DNA of 64,000 bases from Chrysophaeum taylorii (lineage: Eukaryota; Sar; Pelagophyceae; Pelagomonadales; Pelagomonadaceae). A program made the position numbers and the translations under genes. The stretch covers positions 37,067-101,066 of the forward strand of contig JAQMWT010000117.1 of the NCBI GenBank assembly GCA_029834535.1, read 5' to 3'. The notes beneath the pieces are model-generated. The model had not been told where the DNA came from. It made no database searches and was given only the letters and a program-made list of their open reading frames with translations. The first letter of the stretch is position 1. Every line of letters begins with the position of its first letter. Below, one piece after another: positions 27,737 to 37,677 of the stretch.

Positions 27737-28762
27737 TCATAATCGGGGTGGTAGACAGACTCCTCTGGAATCAACCAAAGCTTCAATAATCGTATCCCAA
27801 GCTTTCTGACACTCGGGCGCCCACTCGAACTTTACACCTTCGAGGCATAATCGTCTCAACGGTTCCACGATCTTCGAGTAGCCCTTCACATATCGTCGGC
27901 AGTAATTACTCATGCCGATGAAAGAGCGTATCTGGGTCTTTGGGGAAGTATTCGGCAAAGTACCTGGAATCGGCATCTTCTGCAGTGCTTCCAACGTCTT
28001 CGGATTCGGCTTCAAGCCTTCTGGGTAAGAAATGTGTCCCAGAAATTCTATATCATCCTTGAGAAGGTGGAACTTCGCGGTTCGACCGCTGTACCCTCTC
28101 TGTGCCAAATGACACATCACTTCGATCAAAACTTGCAAATGTCTATGAAGATCGTCGGATCCCATCATAATATCGTCAACAAACGCAACCAAGTCTTGAT
28201 ACATCCATTTCGAAAGGTCGCTCGCCATTTGCTTGCAGAAAAGAGCTCCGGCCGTCTTCACACCTAGAGGTAATCGCAAGAAACTATGAGCGCCAAGTGG
28301 GCTAACCATCGTGACAGCGTCTTGCGCTGCCGGATCCAGACGAAGGTTGTGGTATCCCCATCTAATATCTATGCATGTCCGCCATCGTCGCATAGCGAGA
28401 AAAGCTAAAGCATCATCTTGTCGAATGTTCGGCCAACTGTCATTGACCAATTGATCGTTGAGCTGACGTAAGTCAACTGCAGCACGGAACGCGTTTGACG
28501 TTCCAATCTCAGCTCCTTTCTTCGGAAGCATCAACACAGGCAAGCCCCAAGGTGAGTTGGCCGGACGAATGACTCCATCCCGGCACCACTCGCTGATCTG
28601 CTTGCGGAGGCAATCGAGCTTCGCAGGCGTCAATCGGTAGGGCGTCATCTTAATCGGTCGCGGATTCGCGTCTTTGAATCGTAGAGACACAGGAGGTGAG
28701 TCTACAGGTCTCATAATCGGGTCGAAAAAGGCCCAAGAATATTGCACACAGTGACGGAGCAT
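27737..28762 (-). pseudogene. pol: Gyp-C Pol: reverse transcriptase
   Basis: 341 codons with a nearly complete RT: PYRLTPAKLDCLRKQI, SPWGLPVLMLPKKG, LPLGVKTAGALFCKQM and FVDD in VAFVDDIMMGSDD, then the connection domain (RSFIGMSNYCRRYVKGYS). It is open at both ends but separated from flanking Pol segments by frameshifts near 27740 and 28800. Confidence 0.85.
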
Positions 28763-28779
28763 CAGTTTCGCCTCGTCAT

Positions 28780-29093
28780 CTAAGTGCGGATTGTCAGGAA
28801 TTCCCAGCTCCTGAATAACCTTGTCAACAGAAGTCCTTCGTAGGAACTTGAACTTTCATAGCTTCATTATCCTTGACATGCTCGGGAGTTTGCGGCAGCG
28901 GTGCACCCTCAGCATCGCACGGAGCATTTTCCTATGGCACATCGAAATTTTCTCATATTTTAGTCTCACTTCCGGGTGGCTTTTGTTGATCCTCTCGCCT
29001 TTGACACGAACACTCGGCTCGCTCTTAATCTTCGGTTCCCGATCTCGCTCAGGATCTGGCGTAACGTCCAAATTCGGTTGTCGGGGGGGGGGG
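28780..29093 (-). pseudogene. pol: Gyp-C Pol linker after the poly-C tract
   Basis: Frame 28856-29071 carries the linker conserved with Gyp-B (TPDPERDREPKIKSEP, RVKGERINKSHPEVRLKY). It begins at a C11 tract (G11 on the plus strand at 29083-29093) that puts it out of phase with the upstream methyltransferase/linker frame. A further shift near 28930 and others near 28850 precede the RT. Confidence 0.7.
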
Positions 29094-29598
29094 CAGCAGA
29101 AGAAGCATGAGACGTCCCCGGCTCATCTGTTGCAGGCGGCATCAACGGCACCTCTGGAGGTTTCCATTTAGTGCGATCTTGGAGATCACCAGTCGACACC
29201 CATCTCACGACACGTGTGCGCGTGTTTAACAGCGGAACTTGTACGTGACGCAGTTTGGTTTCATCGATTTGCAAATAATAATCAAACGGTCGGTCTGCAG
29301 GACCCAACGCGGACGGCAAGGTCTCGCCGCTCAGGTGAAAATCCTTGGTCACAGAGTTGTGCAGATCGAGAACTAATAAGGCCATCGTGTCTGGTGGCAC
29401 GACGGACGCCAAGTGTTTCAAGGAGGTCGTCCTGGAGAAGCCGGCCCAATCAAAAACAAGAGGCATCGGCAGCAACTCCGAAGTCATTTTCAGATTCAGA
29501 GATCTGTACTCGTAACGTTGCGGTCCTACACGAAGCGGGACACGCGTAACGGTATAAGCTGCGTCTGTCGCGGCTCGTGATGATCCTAAATTGTTCAT
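28966..29598 (-). pseudogene. Gyp-C methyltransferase C-terminus and linker
   Basis: The first third carries the methyltransferase motif IX/X region (YRSLNLKMTSELLPMP, FDWAGF, LKHLASVVPP), aligned with VRPLSVEMHQEIMTVP and MLGSMV of Gyp-A. It continues without interruption into the linker (MALLVLDLHNS, TRVVRWVSTGDLQ), homologous to the Gyp-A Pol N-terminus. This shows that the methyltransferase and Pol were originally one reading frame. The frame then passes the poly-C tract into a non-Pol phase. Confidence 0.75.
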
Positions 29599-29619
29599 CT
29601 GAAGTAAATGCCGTTCGTC

Positions 29620-30310
29620 TGCGTAGCCAAACGAAGCGGCGAACTCATGTTACATATTCTTGCAAGTCTTGGGAACTGCGCGCAAATGGAGTGGATGGCT
29701 GGAAACCAACAACCGCACGCGACAGCTCATCAAACTGGGCGTTGTGTCGTAAAAATTGACGACGTACATGTAAGGGTGCAAACGCGCAACGTAAGAAATG
29801 ATCGAGGCCTCCTGCTCTATCAACCACATGAAGAACCCAGCCATCTTGCATAGCTTCAGCGTCCAGTGGGTAGCGGTGACTCCCTTTCCAACATCTCTGG
29901 AAGTCAAGTTGCACAGAGCGGAGTGTACGCGGGGTGGCGACGCGATACACATTGACGACGACCATTCCGCGTAAGGTAAATAAGATTCGATCAACCGTAA
30001 GGTTGTAACATAGCGACCACAAAGCGTGTGCTGCACCACGGGAATGCCCGGAAAATTCTTGCGGTGGATCTTGCTGGCGGTGTCCGACGCATCGAGTGCT
30101 AGCAAGACTCGAAACGACGTCCCACACATTTCGTTGGCTCGTTGGAGACCTAAAGTACTGCCTCCGGCTCCACTGAACAGCATCACCACCTTGCGATAAG
30201 TGATTGGAAGCCATTGAGCCTTTTCGTATCGGCGGCGGATCTCTGCTTCGGTGATCTCGCGGCACTTCTTTTCATCTTCTTCCGACCGTCGAGCGAAATT
30301 GTCGTCTCTT
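29620..30310 (-). pseudogene. Gyp-C C5 cytosine methyltransferase, catalytic part, inactivated
   Basis: Motif I is LFSGAGGSTLGLQR (frame 29650-30189). Upstream in the same frame is REITEAEIRRRYEKAQWLP, which aligns with the Gyp-A N-terminus. The motif IV position reads ASPPRVHS, so the catalytic Cys of PPC is Arg (TGC to CGC). Motif VI is IEQEAS, as in Gyp-A (EQE), and motif VIII is SCRVRLL. The frame stops at 29650 and the C-terminus lies in another phase (28966-29598). Frameshift plus loss of the nucleophile means it cannot methylate DNA. Confidence 0.82.
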
Positions 30311-30498
30311 TTGGGTCGTTTGAGAGAGGCTTGTCCACAGCAGCGGCTGTAGCGTCCTTCTGCGCCGTGCTCAGCAACATCGGCGGGGGGGATTCGTCGC
30401 AGGGCGTCAAGTGACTAGCGACGGAAAGGTGAAAGAAAGGTTCCCCTTGTCGTATCCTTTTTCGCATTCTTTCGTAAGCTCGTTGATCGTAGAAACGT

Positions 30499-31130
30499 TC
30501 AACTCATCTTCGTACCGAAACGAACGATGTCGCCAAGTGCGAGAACCTCGCCTTGAGTGACGACCGTCGGCACTTCTTCCGTGGAAGTAACGGCCACGCG
30601 AGCAGCTGATCTGTCGTGCTCTTCGCAAGAAGAACACTTCCCTTCGACAATTCCCAACTGCTCGTTTTCAGCAAACGTAGCGACGCAAACCTGTCCTTTT
30701 TCCATAGGCTTCGACAAAATAACCGGCAAATTGCAAGTTCGACCGGGCTCGATTTGAAGCGTGCGCGCAGCATAAGTAACTACTTCCCGCGCGGCTTCTC
30801 CCGGAGCTGGGGAGAATTTGGTCGTAGAATGTCCCCGCGTCGCCAAGGCTACCGCTCGTTCCGGCGGCGGGCTGCGGAGATCTTTAATCGTGCTCAGACG
30901 AGCGTAGACTCGAGTCTTGACCAGGTCGAGACTCGGCCGAAAGGCGTCGTGCTGGTGATTGTAAATCGGCACGGTTATCGGGTCTCGATCGTAAACAGAT
31001 CGAAAGGTCACAATGGGTGCATCGACTCGTTCACCCTTGACTTTAATCTTCTTGCGCCCGTATGCGACTTGGGTTCGATAAAAAAGCAGATCCGATCGTG
31101 GGGGTAGTCCACGACGGCTCCTAAAACTCG
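30499..31130 (-). pseudogene. Gyp-C post-protease domain
   Basis: C-terminal part of ORF 30499-32040. It contains VYARLSTIKDL, then a beta-rich stretch (LQIEPGRTCNLPVIL, KGQVCVATFAENEQ, RVAVTSTEEVPTVV, GEVLALGDI). This resembles the region seen in many Gypsy polyproteins between protease and RT (a PG...V, ...G..V..N...G..L pattern). In Gyp-A the corresponding region is absent or very short; only about 110 nt separate protease and methyltransferase. The ORF is open but out of phase with both neighbours. Confidence 0.5.
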
Positions 31131-31520
31131 GATATCGCGCCCTCCCAACAGGAACAGATAATTGGTGTCGGCCACAATAGCGACAATGGGGGCAGCCATG
31201 TCGCCGGCGAGAGCGACCCGGATCGAGATCAACGATAATCGCCGTCGTATTCAACCCCGATCCGTACAGCTTGCGCTTAATCGGAAGCTCGCCTTCATCG
31301 AAAATCAACTTATCTTTGGCCAACTTTCTGACCATTTCGCGGCAAATATAAGAAACATCTGCCACTCCATCGACACCGATGGTCGTCGAGAATTTCGGTC
31401 CGTCACGATTCCTGTAGATGTGACAGGCCATAAACGTAAGAGTAACCGTATCCAAACAGCTGAGGGTAACCAAATCGTCTTCGATAGTTTTGCCATCTCG
31501 CGGCGTCAACGAAGTGTGAG
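31000..31520 (-). pseudogene. Gyp-C retropepsin-like protease
   Basis: N-terminal half in frame 30499-32040: TTIGVDGVADVSYICREMV, with DGVA where retropepsins have DTGA/DSGA, then KRKLYGSGLNTTAII. After a shift near 31230 the C-terminal half is in frame 31008-31232: VADTNYLFLLGGRDIRVLG and VVDYPHDRICFF, the usual LLG.D region. It is split by the shift. The DGVA motif matches that of Gyp-A (LDGVADS). Confidence 0.7.
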
Positions 31521-32715
31521 AACATTGGGCTCTGACTCGCTCGTCGCCGGGGTTGGGTATCGACACTGCGGCTTGAGCTCTCGTATCATCAATTGTCGGC
31601 GTCATCGACGCAGCGCTCGCGGCAGCCCCTTTATCTGGTGGCTTCCGCTCTTCCTCCATGACAATCTCGGAGGGAATTAGTGCTGGTAGGGGATCCCGGT
31701 CTTCGTTGTTCTCGGAAGCAAAAGACCTCTCCCATAACTCATTCATTTCGTCGTTCCGGAATGCATCCGTAGATTCATTCGTCATCGGTTGATCATCACC
31801 GTCATCGGCGATCGGTTCCGTGTCGGCTGCGGCTTCGATTCCGTAGCGGAACGGTCGTTCTGGTGGCTTCTTTAGCAAGAAGCTCCGAGTTCTCGTCAAC
31901 AAATCCTGCAGGTTCCACGTCGGCTCGTCTTCGTCCCAATCGAGAACGCTGCTAATCTTCTTCTTAAATCCATTTTCTTCGGTCGCGTTCGGCTCGACTC
32001 CGGCAACGCCGTCACTGCTCTCTTCTTCTGGCGGTGACAAATCCGGGCATTGTTCAATCGGAGAAGCGACCCTTTCGCCTTCGGACCGTGCACGTAGCTT
32101 CTCGTCCGACGCATTATGCGGTTTAGTATCCTTTTCTTATGGCGGCGTATCCGTGGCTCGATCCGTCGTAACCGAAACCGATTCGGGGGGGTCCGCAGGA
32201 AAAGATGGCGTCGGCCCCGACGTCAACTCTATCGTAAGATCGTCGTCTGCATCACTCGCGATGGTCATCGTCTCGTCCGTCGAATGATCATCCGCGCTCT
32301 CGCTGCAGAAACCCATGTCTGGCTCACAGCCAGTCCGGTCGCTAAAGGTCGTCTCTGGAGGGTCCAAAGATAAGCCGATAGCGTCGAGGGCTTCCTCGTC
32401 AAAAACAAACGGCGGGTCGTCCGGGGACGACTCGTCAAGCGACGTAATCGCGGACGCTGGTTCACAAGGTGTAGCTTCTTCGTCTTCCGACTCCGAATCG
32501 CCTTCCCAGTATCGTGGGGCTTCGAGTTCATCGCTCGACTCGCCGGGTTCATCGCCCGACATCTCTTCGTAAAGCCGTGCCAAAGACCGACGATTGGTCA
32601 GCACTTCGCTGGGTGGCTCGTCCGTCGGCGGGCGAGCGCGATCTTCGAATGCGGCCGCGGCAAGGGCGTCGGCTGCGTCGTCGGAGCGGGCGTCCGTGTC
32701 CGGGTACATCGTCAC
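31521..32715 (-). pseudogene. gag: Gyp-C Gag acidic tail
   Basis: Frame 32137-32715 (192 codons) and the first half of frame 30499-32040 are highly acidic and Ser-rich (YWEGDSESEDEEATP, DADDDLTIELTSG). YWE.DSE and ELTS align with the Gyp-B Gag tail. No domain is known. In both elements the segment links the zinc-knuckle region to the protease, and a shift near 32140 separates the frames. Confidence 0.6.
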
Positions 32716-32781
32716 TCCTAATGGTAGCTGTTGACCACAAGGGGTCGTAAACGCGAGCGTAATATACGAATGACCCGAGTC

Positions 32782-33321
32782 TTATCGGTAACGTCCATCA
32801 TCCGAATTGCGATCGCGAGATCTTCGTCGCCGGCGTCGGCGCGAATGTCTGCTAGGGCTCCGGCTTTCTTTCCGCCGGCGCGGACGCGAGCTGCTACGGC
32901 TCGTGTCGTGGCGTCGGGGGCTCCGGCTATCTCGACGGCCCGGTCGTGTCGAAGACGATCGGCCGTGTCCATCTTTCAAGTCCTTCACGGAACCCATGAC
33001 CGTGGTCAGCTGGGTGCCCATGTCGTTGAGTCTGCTCTGAATCTCATGAGCGGCGCTCGAACCGAGAGTGGCATTTGAACTGCCATCATCGCGCGACTGG
33101 GTATCTTTCTTCTGTCGACTCTCCCATCGTCCTCGAGAGAGAGGTTTCTTATCGTTTTCGATGTACTTGCACATCGCAACATAGTAGTCATCGGGTTCGC
33201 GGGTGCAAATGACGCGGCTCCCATGTTCATCCTTGTTGTGGGTCGAGAGGGAAAATCCACAATCCTTGCATGTGAGCTCGTACCACATTTTCGGATTCTC
33301 CTCTAAACGTAATGATTCCAA
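32782..33321 (-). pseudogene. gag: Gyp-C Gag zinc-knuckle and Arg/Ser-rich region
   Basis: 180 codons with CKDCGFSLSTHNKDEHG and a following Cys, matching CPHCGFFWTTHDEDEHG of Gyp-B. An Arg/Ser-rich tail follows (RRDSRSPRRHDTSRSSS, RRRRRRSRDRNSDD). The region should bind the element's RNA. It is isolated by frameshifts on both sides. Confidence 0.75.
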
Positions 33322-33399
33322 ATTCGTCTTCTTATCTTTCGGTCCCGAAGCAAGCGCTCAGCCTCCGCGTCCAGACGGCGGTTTTTGCGGCTTCCCGCT

Positions 33400-34027
33400 C
33401 GACGGGTTCGGCGAATTGTGGCTGTTCCGCTCCGCCAACGCGGTCGCGAAATCGTTCTCGAGCCGCGTAATCAATGACAACGTCGACGTAAACGTATTAT
33501 ACGTCGTCGGGTACCCGCTGCGCATGGTTCGCACGCGGGATTTTAATTCGCTGGACTCCAGTCAAAGTATCAAATAAGAAATGATCTCGACGTCATTGAG
33601 GTTTCGATTGGCCACAGAGCAGTAGACCATCGCCCCGCCCTGGAATTTGGTGCAATAAGTGTGCACATGGCGTTTCCCAGGTCGTTTCGGAACGGTCGCC
33701 TGGGTCGTACCCTGAAGCTCTCGTAATAATTCCTCTGTCGTCATAGGCAAAGGGCAACTCGATCGGAAGTATCTCAAAATCTTGAGGCAGTTCTCCCTGT
33801 TCAGTCATCGTAGTCGTCGTACCACTGAACCGTACTCATCATCGTCGATATCCCGACGTAAATAAAAAGACGCCGGATGGTCAAGATCCTTGCACGCGTC
33901 CATGTATTTCTTCGAGTGTTCCCGGAAAATCGGGGCAACTGTGTCGCGTAAGCTTACTGGCAGTAGGTACCGCAGCTTTTCCATGCTAAAACGGTATTCG
34001 GCTAACGAACTCATCACTGCGCCCTAT
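33400..34027 (-). pseudogene. gag: Gyp-C Gag capsid-like region, frameshifted
   Basis: Frame 33805-34017 has the capsid entry (FSMEKLRYLLPVSLRDTVAP, SFYLRRDIDDDEYG). Frame 33562-33777 has TTQATVPKRPGKRHVHTYC and VEIISYLIL. Further residues like those of Gyp-B (RVRTMRSGYP-type, ITRLENDFATAL) continue to about 33400 in a third frame. Helitron-like copy C interrupts the region at 34028. Confidence 0.75.
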
Positions 34028-35105
34028 AACTACAAATCGACAGATTTTTTGTTTGTCTGTCTGTCTGTTTGTTTGTTTGTCCCTCGATTTAGGGTAAGGA
34101 TCAGATAGGCCCGCGAGCCAGACAGTGATCCTCCAAGCCGTCTACGGCGACCTCGCAGACTGTTTCAACGACCCACGGCGGCTCTTTCAGCGCGCCATTC
34201 TCACGCCCCGTCGAAACGATGTTGTCGATGCTGACAACGCGCGCATGACCGCGGCCTTTTTTTCCCGGAGACGAGGCGTCGGAGTTCTTTTCGGCCGACT
34301 AGGTTGGGTCGGAAGACGACGCCTCGCTCTCCAGAGTCGAGTTTTGAACTCCCCGACAACCAACGGCATGCTGACTTTGATCGCGAGCTTAAATAAAGTC
34401 TTCGCAACCTCGACCCGTCGCACGACCACTGCAACGGTACCAGATACATGATCGATCGTGTCGTTGTCACCGAGGCTCCTCCAGCCTGTATCCCTTAAGG
34501 CCCGCAGACGCCAAACGATCACCAAGAGCCAGGGCCAGACGCCCCGCGAGGTCGGCGTCCTCTTGGCGAAGTCCGTCTACTGCCACGTCCAGCTCTACGT
34601 GGCTCTCTGTCGATCGGCAACCCCGAGGATATCCTCTTCTGGGTCGACGACTCCGCCCTACCCCACACGTGCTGCGCAATACCGATAAGACCCCACCCGG
34701 CGTCTACACGCGCACTATCGGTTAACTTACTGGGACCAGGTAAACTTACAGGGACCAGGTGAACTTACTGGAACCAGGTGAACTTACTGGGGTTGGAGAT
34801 TGGGACTAGGTGAACTTAGTGACCAGGTGAACTTACTGAGACCAAGTGTGAACTTACTGGGGCTTTTAGAGAAAACTCAAAGCTTAGCGGCGTGTGCGGA
34901 TCAAAGCACCTTAGATTGGCGGGGGTGAGAGCGACGAGCTCAAAGGAGAGTGGGTGTGGGTTTACGCCGAACTTACTGGGGTTAGAGATTGGGTTTACGC
35001 CGAATTTGCTGGGGTTAGAGATTGGGACCAGGTGAACTTACTGGGACCAGGTGAACTTACTGGGGTTAGAGATTGGGAGTAGGTGAACTTACTGGCCTGC
35101 ACTTG
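34028..35105 (+). mobile_element. Helitron-like short element, copy C
   Basis: 1078 bp from AACTACAAATCGACAG to CCTGCACTTG. Contains the microsatellite, the decayed helicase C-terminus (VVDADNAR, INKSQ-like shifted to ITKSQGQTP, HVQLYVALCRSAT) and a long tandem-repeat tail. It lies within the Gyp-C gag between FKLVLDGRDQDQFDLDAD and the capsid region. No clear target duplication. Confidence 0.75.
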
Positions 35106-35443
35106 TCTGCATCTAAATCGAACTGGTCCTGGTCGCGACCATCAAGAACCAATTTAAACGTTTCAGTCTTTAATCCGGAGGTTGATCGCCGATCCTTGCT
35201 GCGATCGTGTTTAGCTAGCGCGCTGGCGAACCGGTCAGTGAAGTCCATGAGGAAATCCTGGTTGTCGATCTTCCCGACGTCATGCGTCTCCTCCTTATCT
35301 TCGTCATCATCGTCATCATAGCGCGGCTTCCTAACTTTCGCGCGTGTTCGTGTAAGCGGCGGCTCTTCCTCGGGTCGGGATCCCGGGCTGCTCGCTCGCC
35401 TCGATCGACTCGGCGTACGTAAATCGTCCCTTTTTCGGGTCAA
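35106..35443 (-). pseudogene. gag: Gyp-C Gag, N-terminal part
   Basis: Basic and acidic stretch (RTPSRSRRASSPGSRPEEEP, YDDDDDEDKEETHD) followed by FTDRFASALAKHDRS and the capsid entry FKLVLDGRDQDQFDLDAD, homologous to FKLVIDGRDQRQFNLDSAA of Gyp-B. The ORF then runs into Helitron-derived codons. Confidence 0.7.
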
Positions 35444-35539
35444 TAAATATACTCGATCTTGAAGTTCCTCGGATCGAGCTTGGAGTTCTTCTGCTCAAGA
35501 GTTAGCTTTCCGCACTTGCTCTCGTAGCTCTTTTGTCTC

Positions 35540-35908
35540 CTACCGGCGTAGTCGTTCCTTTAGATGGCTTTCTTCCGCGATCTGCTGTAGAAGTCTCTCT
35601 TGCGAGCGTTCGTTTTCTCGGCGTAATGCGCGTAGATGAGCTTCGGAGAACTCGTTCATGTTCGTTGCATCTGGGGTTCGTGCACGCGTTGACGGAGCTG
35701 TCGGTTGCCCCTCCGGCGGCGCTTCCACCGGTTCACCGTCGTTGTAGTCCAGCTCTTCTTCATCGTCATCACCCTCGGTAGCGTGATCCTCATCATCGTT
35801 ATCATCATCTTCATCGTCATCATCATTGTCCCGCTCGTTCGTCCCGTCGGGACGGCTTGAAGGTTCGGGTTCTCGTATCTGCTCGTCAGCAGCATCATCT
35901 TCCTCCAT
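35540..35908 (-). pseudogene. gag: Gyp-C Gag start region, acidic
   Basis: 122 codons beginning MEEDDAADEQIREPEPSSRP. A very acidic tract of D/E/N repeats follows (microsatellite-like TCATCATC on the plus strand), then a helical end (LRALRRENERSQERLLQQIA) like the coiled coil of Gyp-A and Gyp-B Gag. A stop and shifts at 35444-35540 separate it from the next Gag segment. Confidence 0.5.
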
Positions 35909-36368
35909 ATCGGCTCCGGCTCGCTCTAGGCCAAAGTCAGAACGGGCCCAAGATGGTTGAGTCGTCGTCGTTCTCGTGTTCCTTCGACTCTGGGACTTCT
36001 ACTCGTCCACGACACGCGCAATATCGTCGCCGCGTGCGTCTTCCACCGACCGATTTATCAGTTCCGGTGGGCGGCAGATTTCGTCTCTGCCCGGCTATCA
36101 ATGCCTCCGTGAGTTGCGATCTCACTCCGCTCGCCTGCGGCAGCGGTACTCGGGTTGCGCGTCGGCTTGAACCGATCCGCGCGTCGTCACCTCCGACGAC
36201 TAGCGTATCCGGCCGGGGAACTTTCCCACGGCGATGGTCCCTCTTGAACTCTTCGTCGGCGCGCTTGATCAGGGCGCGCACGGTTTGTCCGGACCGTGTA
36301 GAGAATGCAAGATGCACTCGTCCGCTGCGACCGATATGGTCGCTCGAATCTCGTATTCCTCCACCACC
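35909..36368 (-). promoter_or_regulatory. Gyp-C 5' leader with primer-binding site
   Basis: The minus-strand leader starts GGTGGTGGAGGAATACGAG. The candidate primer-binding site is TGGTGGAG at 36359-36366, as in Gyp-B. The following bases (ATCGGTCG, CGGTCCGGA) are conserved with the Gyp-B leader. An ORF at 35937-36494 crosses it but shows no domain. Confidence 0.5.
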
Positions 36369-36704
36369 TGTAGCGTTAGGAAAAATTATGCCTACCTGGC
36401 GCACCTTCGAATCCAGGCTCGCCGCTCGCGTCCGTGCCCTTGATGGAGTCACTGGACGAGGAAGGCCGCTCTCTCGCCACACAACCACAAGCAACTTCCA
36501 TGCCTGGTCCTCACAACTTGAGGATCGACGGTTGCTTCATGATTAAGATATTATCTAATCACAGAAATCAGGGTGACACATGTCTCGGAAAAGGAGGATG
36601 ATGTCACAGAGGAAGCTGACATCATCAGAACGGAGTAGGGTGCCCTTGATAAGGGGGGGGGCTAAATGAGGGGTAAGCCTTAGGAGGCGGGAGTTGCCGC
36701 CACA
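36369..36704 (-). repeat. Gyp-C 5' LTR
   Basis: 336 bp, TGTAGCGTTAGG...GTTGCCGCCACA, same length as the 3' LTR, followed on the outside by CCCGG (target duplication). About 30-35 differences from the 3' LTR by eye. Confidence 0.9.
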
Positions 36705-37425
36705 CCCGGCGAACAGCTCCCATCGGGGAAGCAGCTCGAGGATGATCATGCAGAGCATAGACTCCATCTCGCAAAATAACAGCCCTCTTACCACCACGCC
36801 CTCCAATTTTTGGTGCATACTACCCCACTGCAGTCCTCCTGCAAAGTGCATCTACCTGCGACACACCACACCGCTATGTCCCTCCTTTCTAGTGATGTTA
36901 CGTTGCGGTCTTTTACTTGAGTCACTGACCGGCGGCCGGGAGCGCAGCGATAGCTCTGTAGCGCTCCGGATGAACTTGACGAACAAGCTCCAGCGCTCTA
37001 TTCAGGTCGCCGAACTGATCGGGGATCACCGTCGCCTCGCCAGCCGTGCTCAGGTAAAAGATCTCGTACGCGCCGAGCCTCCGGTTCTCCGTCTAGCCGC
37101 CGCGGTTGACGCGAACCTGGTTGGTCGCGATCCCCTTGCCGTCGAGCGGCCCGCATCCGTGTCCACGATGCCGGCGTGAATTCCGTGCGACGCTCTGTCC
37201 GCCGGGCCTTGTAAGGCCGGTGATGACGCGACGGCGGCCCCTTGAAGAAATCCGAGTCGTCATCATCGCCGCCATTGTACAACAGTTTGAGCAACGCTTT
37301 GCACTCCTCGAGGTGCTGGGCGTGCGTCGCCGCAGCCAAGGTCACGATGTCCATCGTGTAGCCGGAGGGGGGAATGGAGTCGGGGTCCTGTAGTTTTTCT
37401 CTCTCTCTCTCCAAAACTAAAGACC
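36705..37425 (-). pseudogene. Unrecognised broken minus-strand ORFs
   Basis: Two open stretches. Near 36705-36851 a frame (MHFAGGLQWGSMHQKLEG, MIILELLPRWELFAG) runs up to the Gyp-C insertion point and stays open for another 16 codons at 23878-23841. At about 37000-37380 a frame reads LAAATHAQHLEECKALLKLL, then GDDDDSDFFKGPPSRHH and RRTEFTPASW; after a shift a second frame reads LGAYEIFYLSTAGEA and RALELVRQVHPERYRAI. Both look like decayed coding DNA, possibly from a DNA transposon or host gene, but I cannot assign a family. Confidence 0.3.
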
Positions 37426-37548
37426 GCATGAGTGTCATGAGTGTATGAAGTGAACGTGGCATGCGACCTAGTGTCAGGACAGGCGACGTGGCGCGTGCGT
37501 GGCGCGTGCGTGGTGTGTCAGTGGCGTGTCACTGGGGCAGGCTGGTGC
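37426..37548 (-). repeat. Copia-1 3' LTR
   Basis: GCATGAGTGTCATG...GGCTGGTGC, matching 42479-42601 with a handful of differences. Contains GGCGCGTGCGT twice in tandem. Its outer flank (AAGAC) does not clearly duplicate the other side. Boundaries are good to a few bases; an inner TGAGTG...CA pair of edges (111 bp) is also possible. Confidence 0.75.
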
Positions 37549-37677
37549 CTCCCCATCCAGCGAAGCGATCAGGTGCGAAGAGGGGGCTGCAGGAGGCACG
37601 TGAAAGGAGCGAAGCGTAGCGGAAGGGCGCGAAAAAGAAAGAACAAGAGCAGAGCGAGGTAGGACCTCCCCAGGAGT

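Larger units (their letters stand above)
23879..36704 (-). mobile_element. Gyp-C: decayed Gypsy element with methyltransferase remnant
   Basis: 12.8 kb, or about 10.7 kb without two Helitron-like insertions. LTRs of 336 bp at each end and a 5-bp target duplication, CCCGG, immediately outside both. Minus-strand order: leader, Gag, protease, post-protease domain, methyltransferase, linker, RT, RNase H, integrase, C-terminal module. Many frameshifts and stops. The LTRs differ by roughly 10% by eye, so this is the oldest of the three Gypsy copies. Confidence 0.9.

Noticed and set aside
36705-37425. Assignment of the broken ORFs to a Harbinger or hAT transposase
   Set aside because: The R.TEFT..W and acidic stretches are only vaguely reminiscent; no DDE residues or terminal inverted repeats could be placed.
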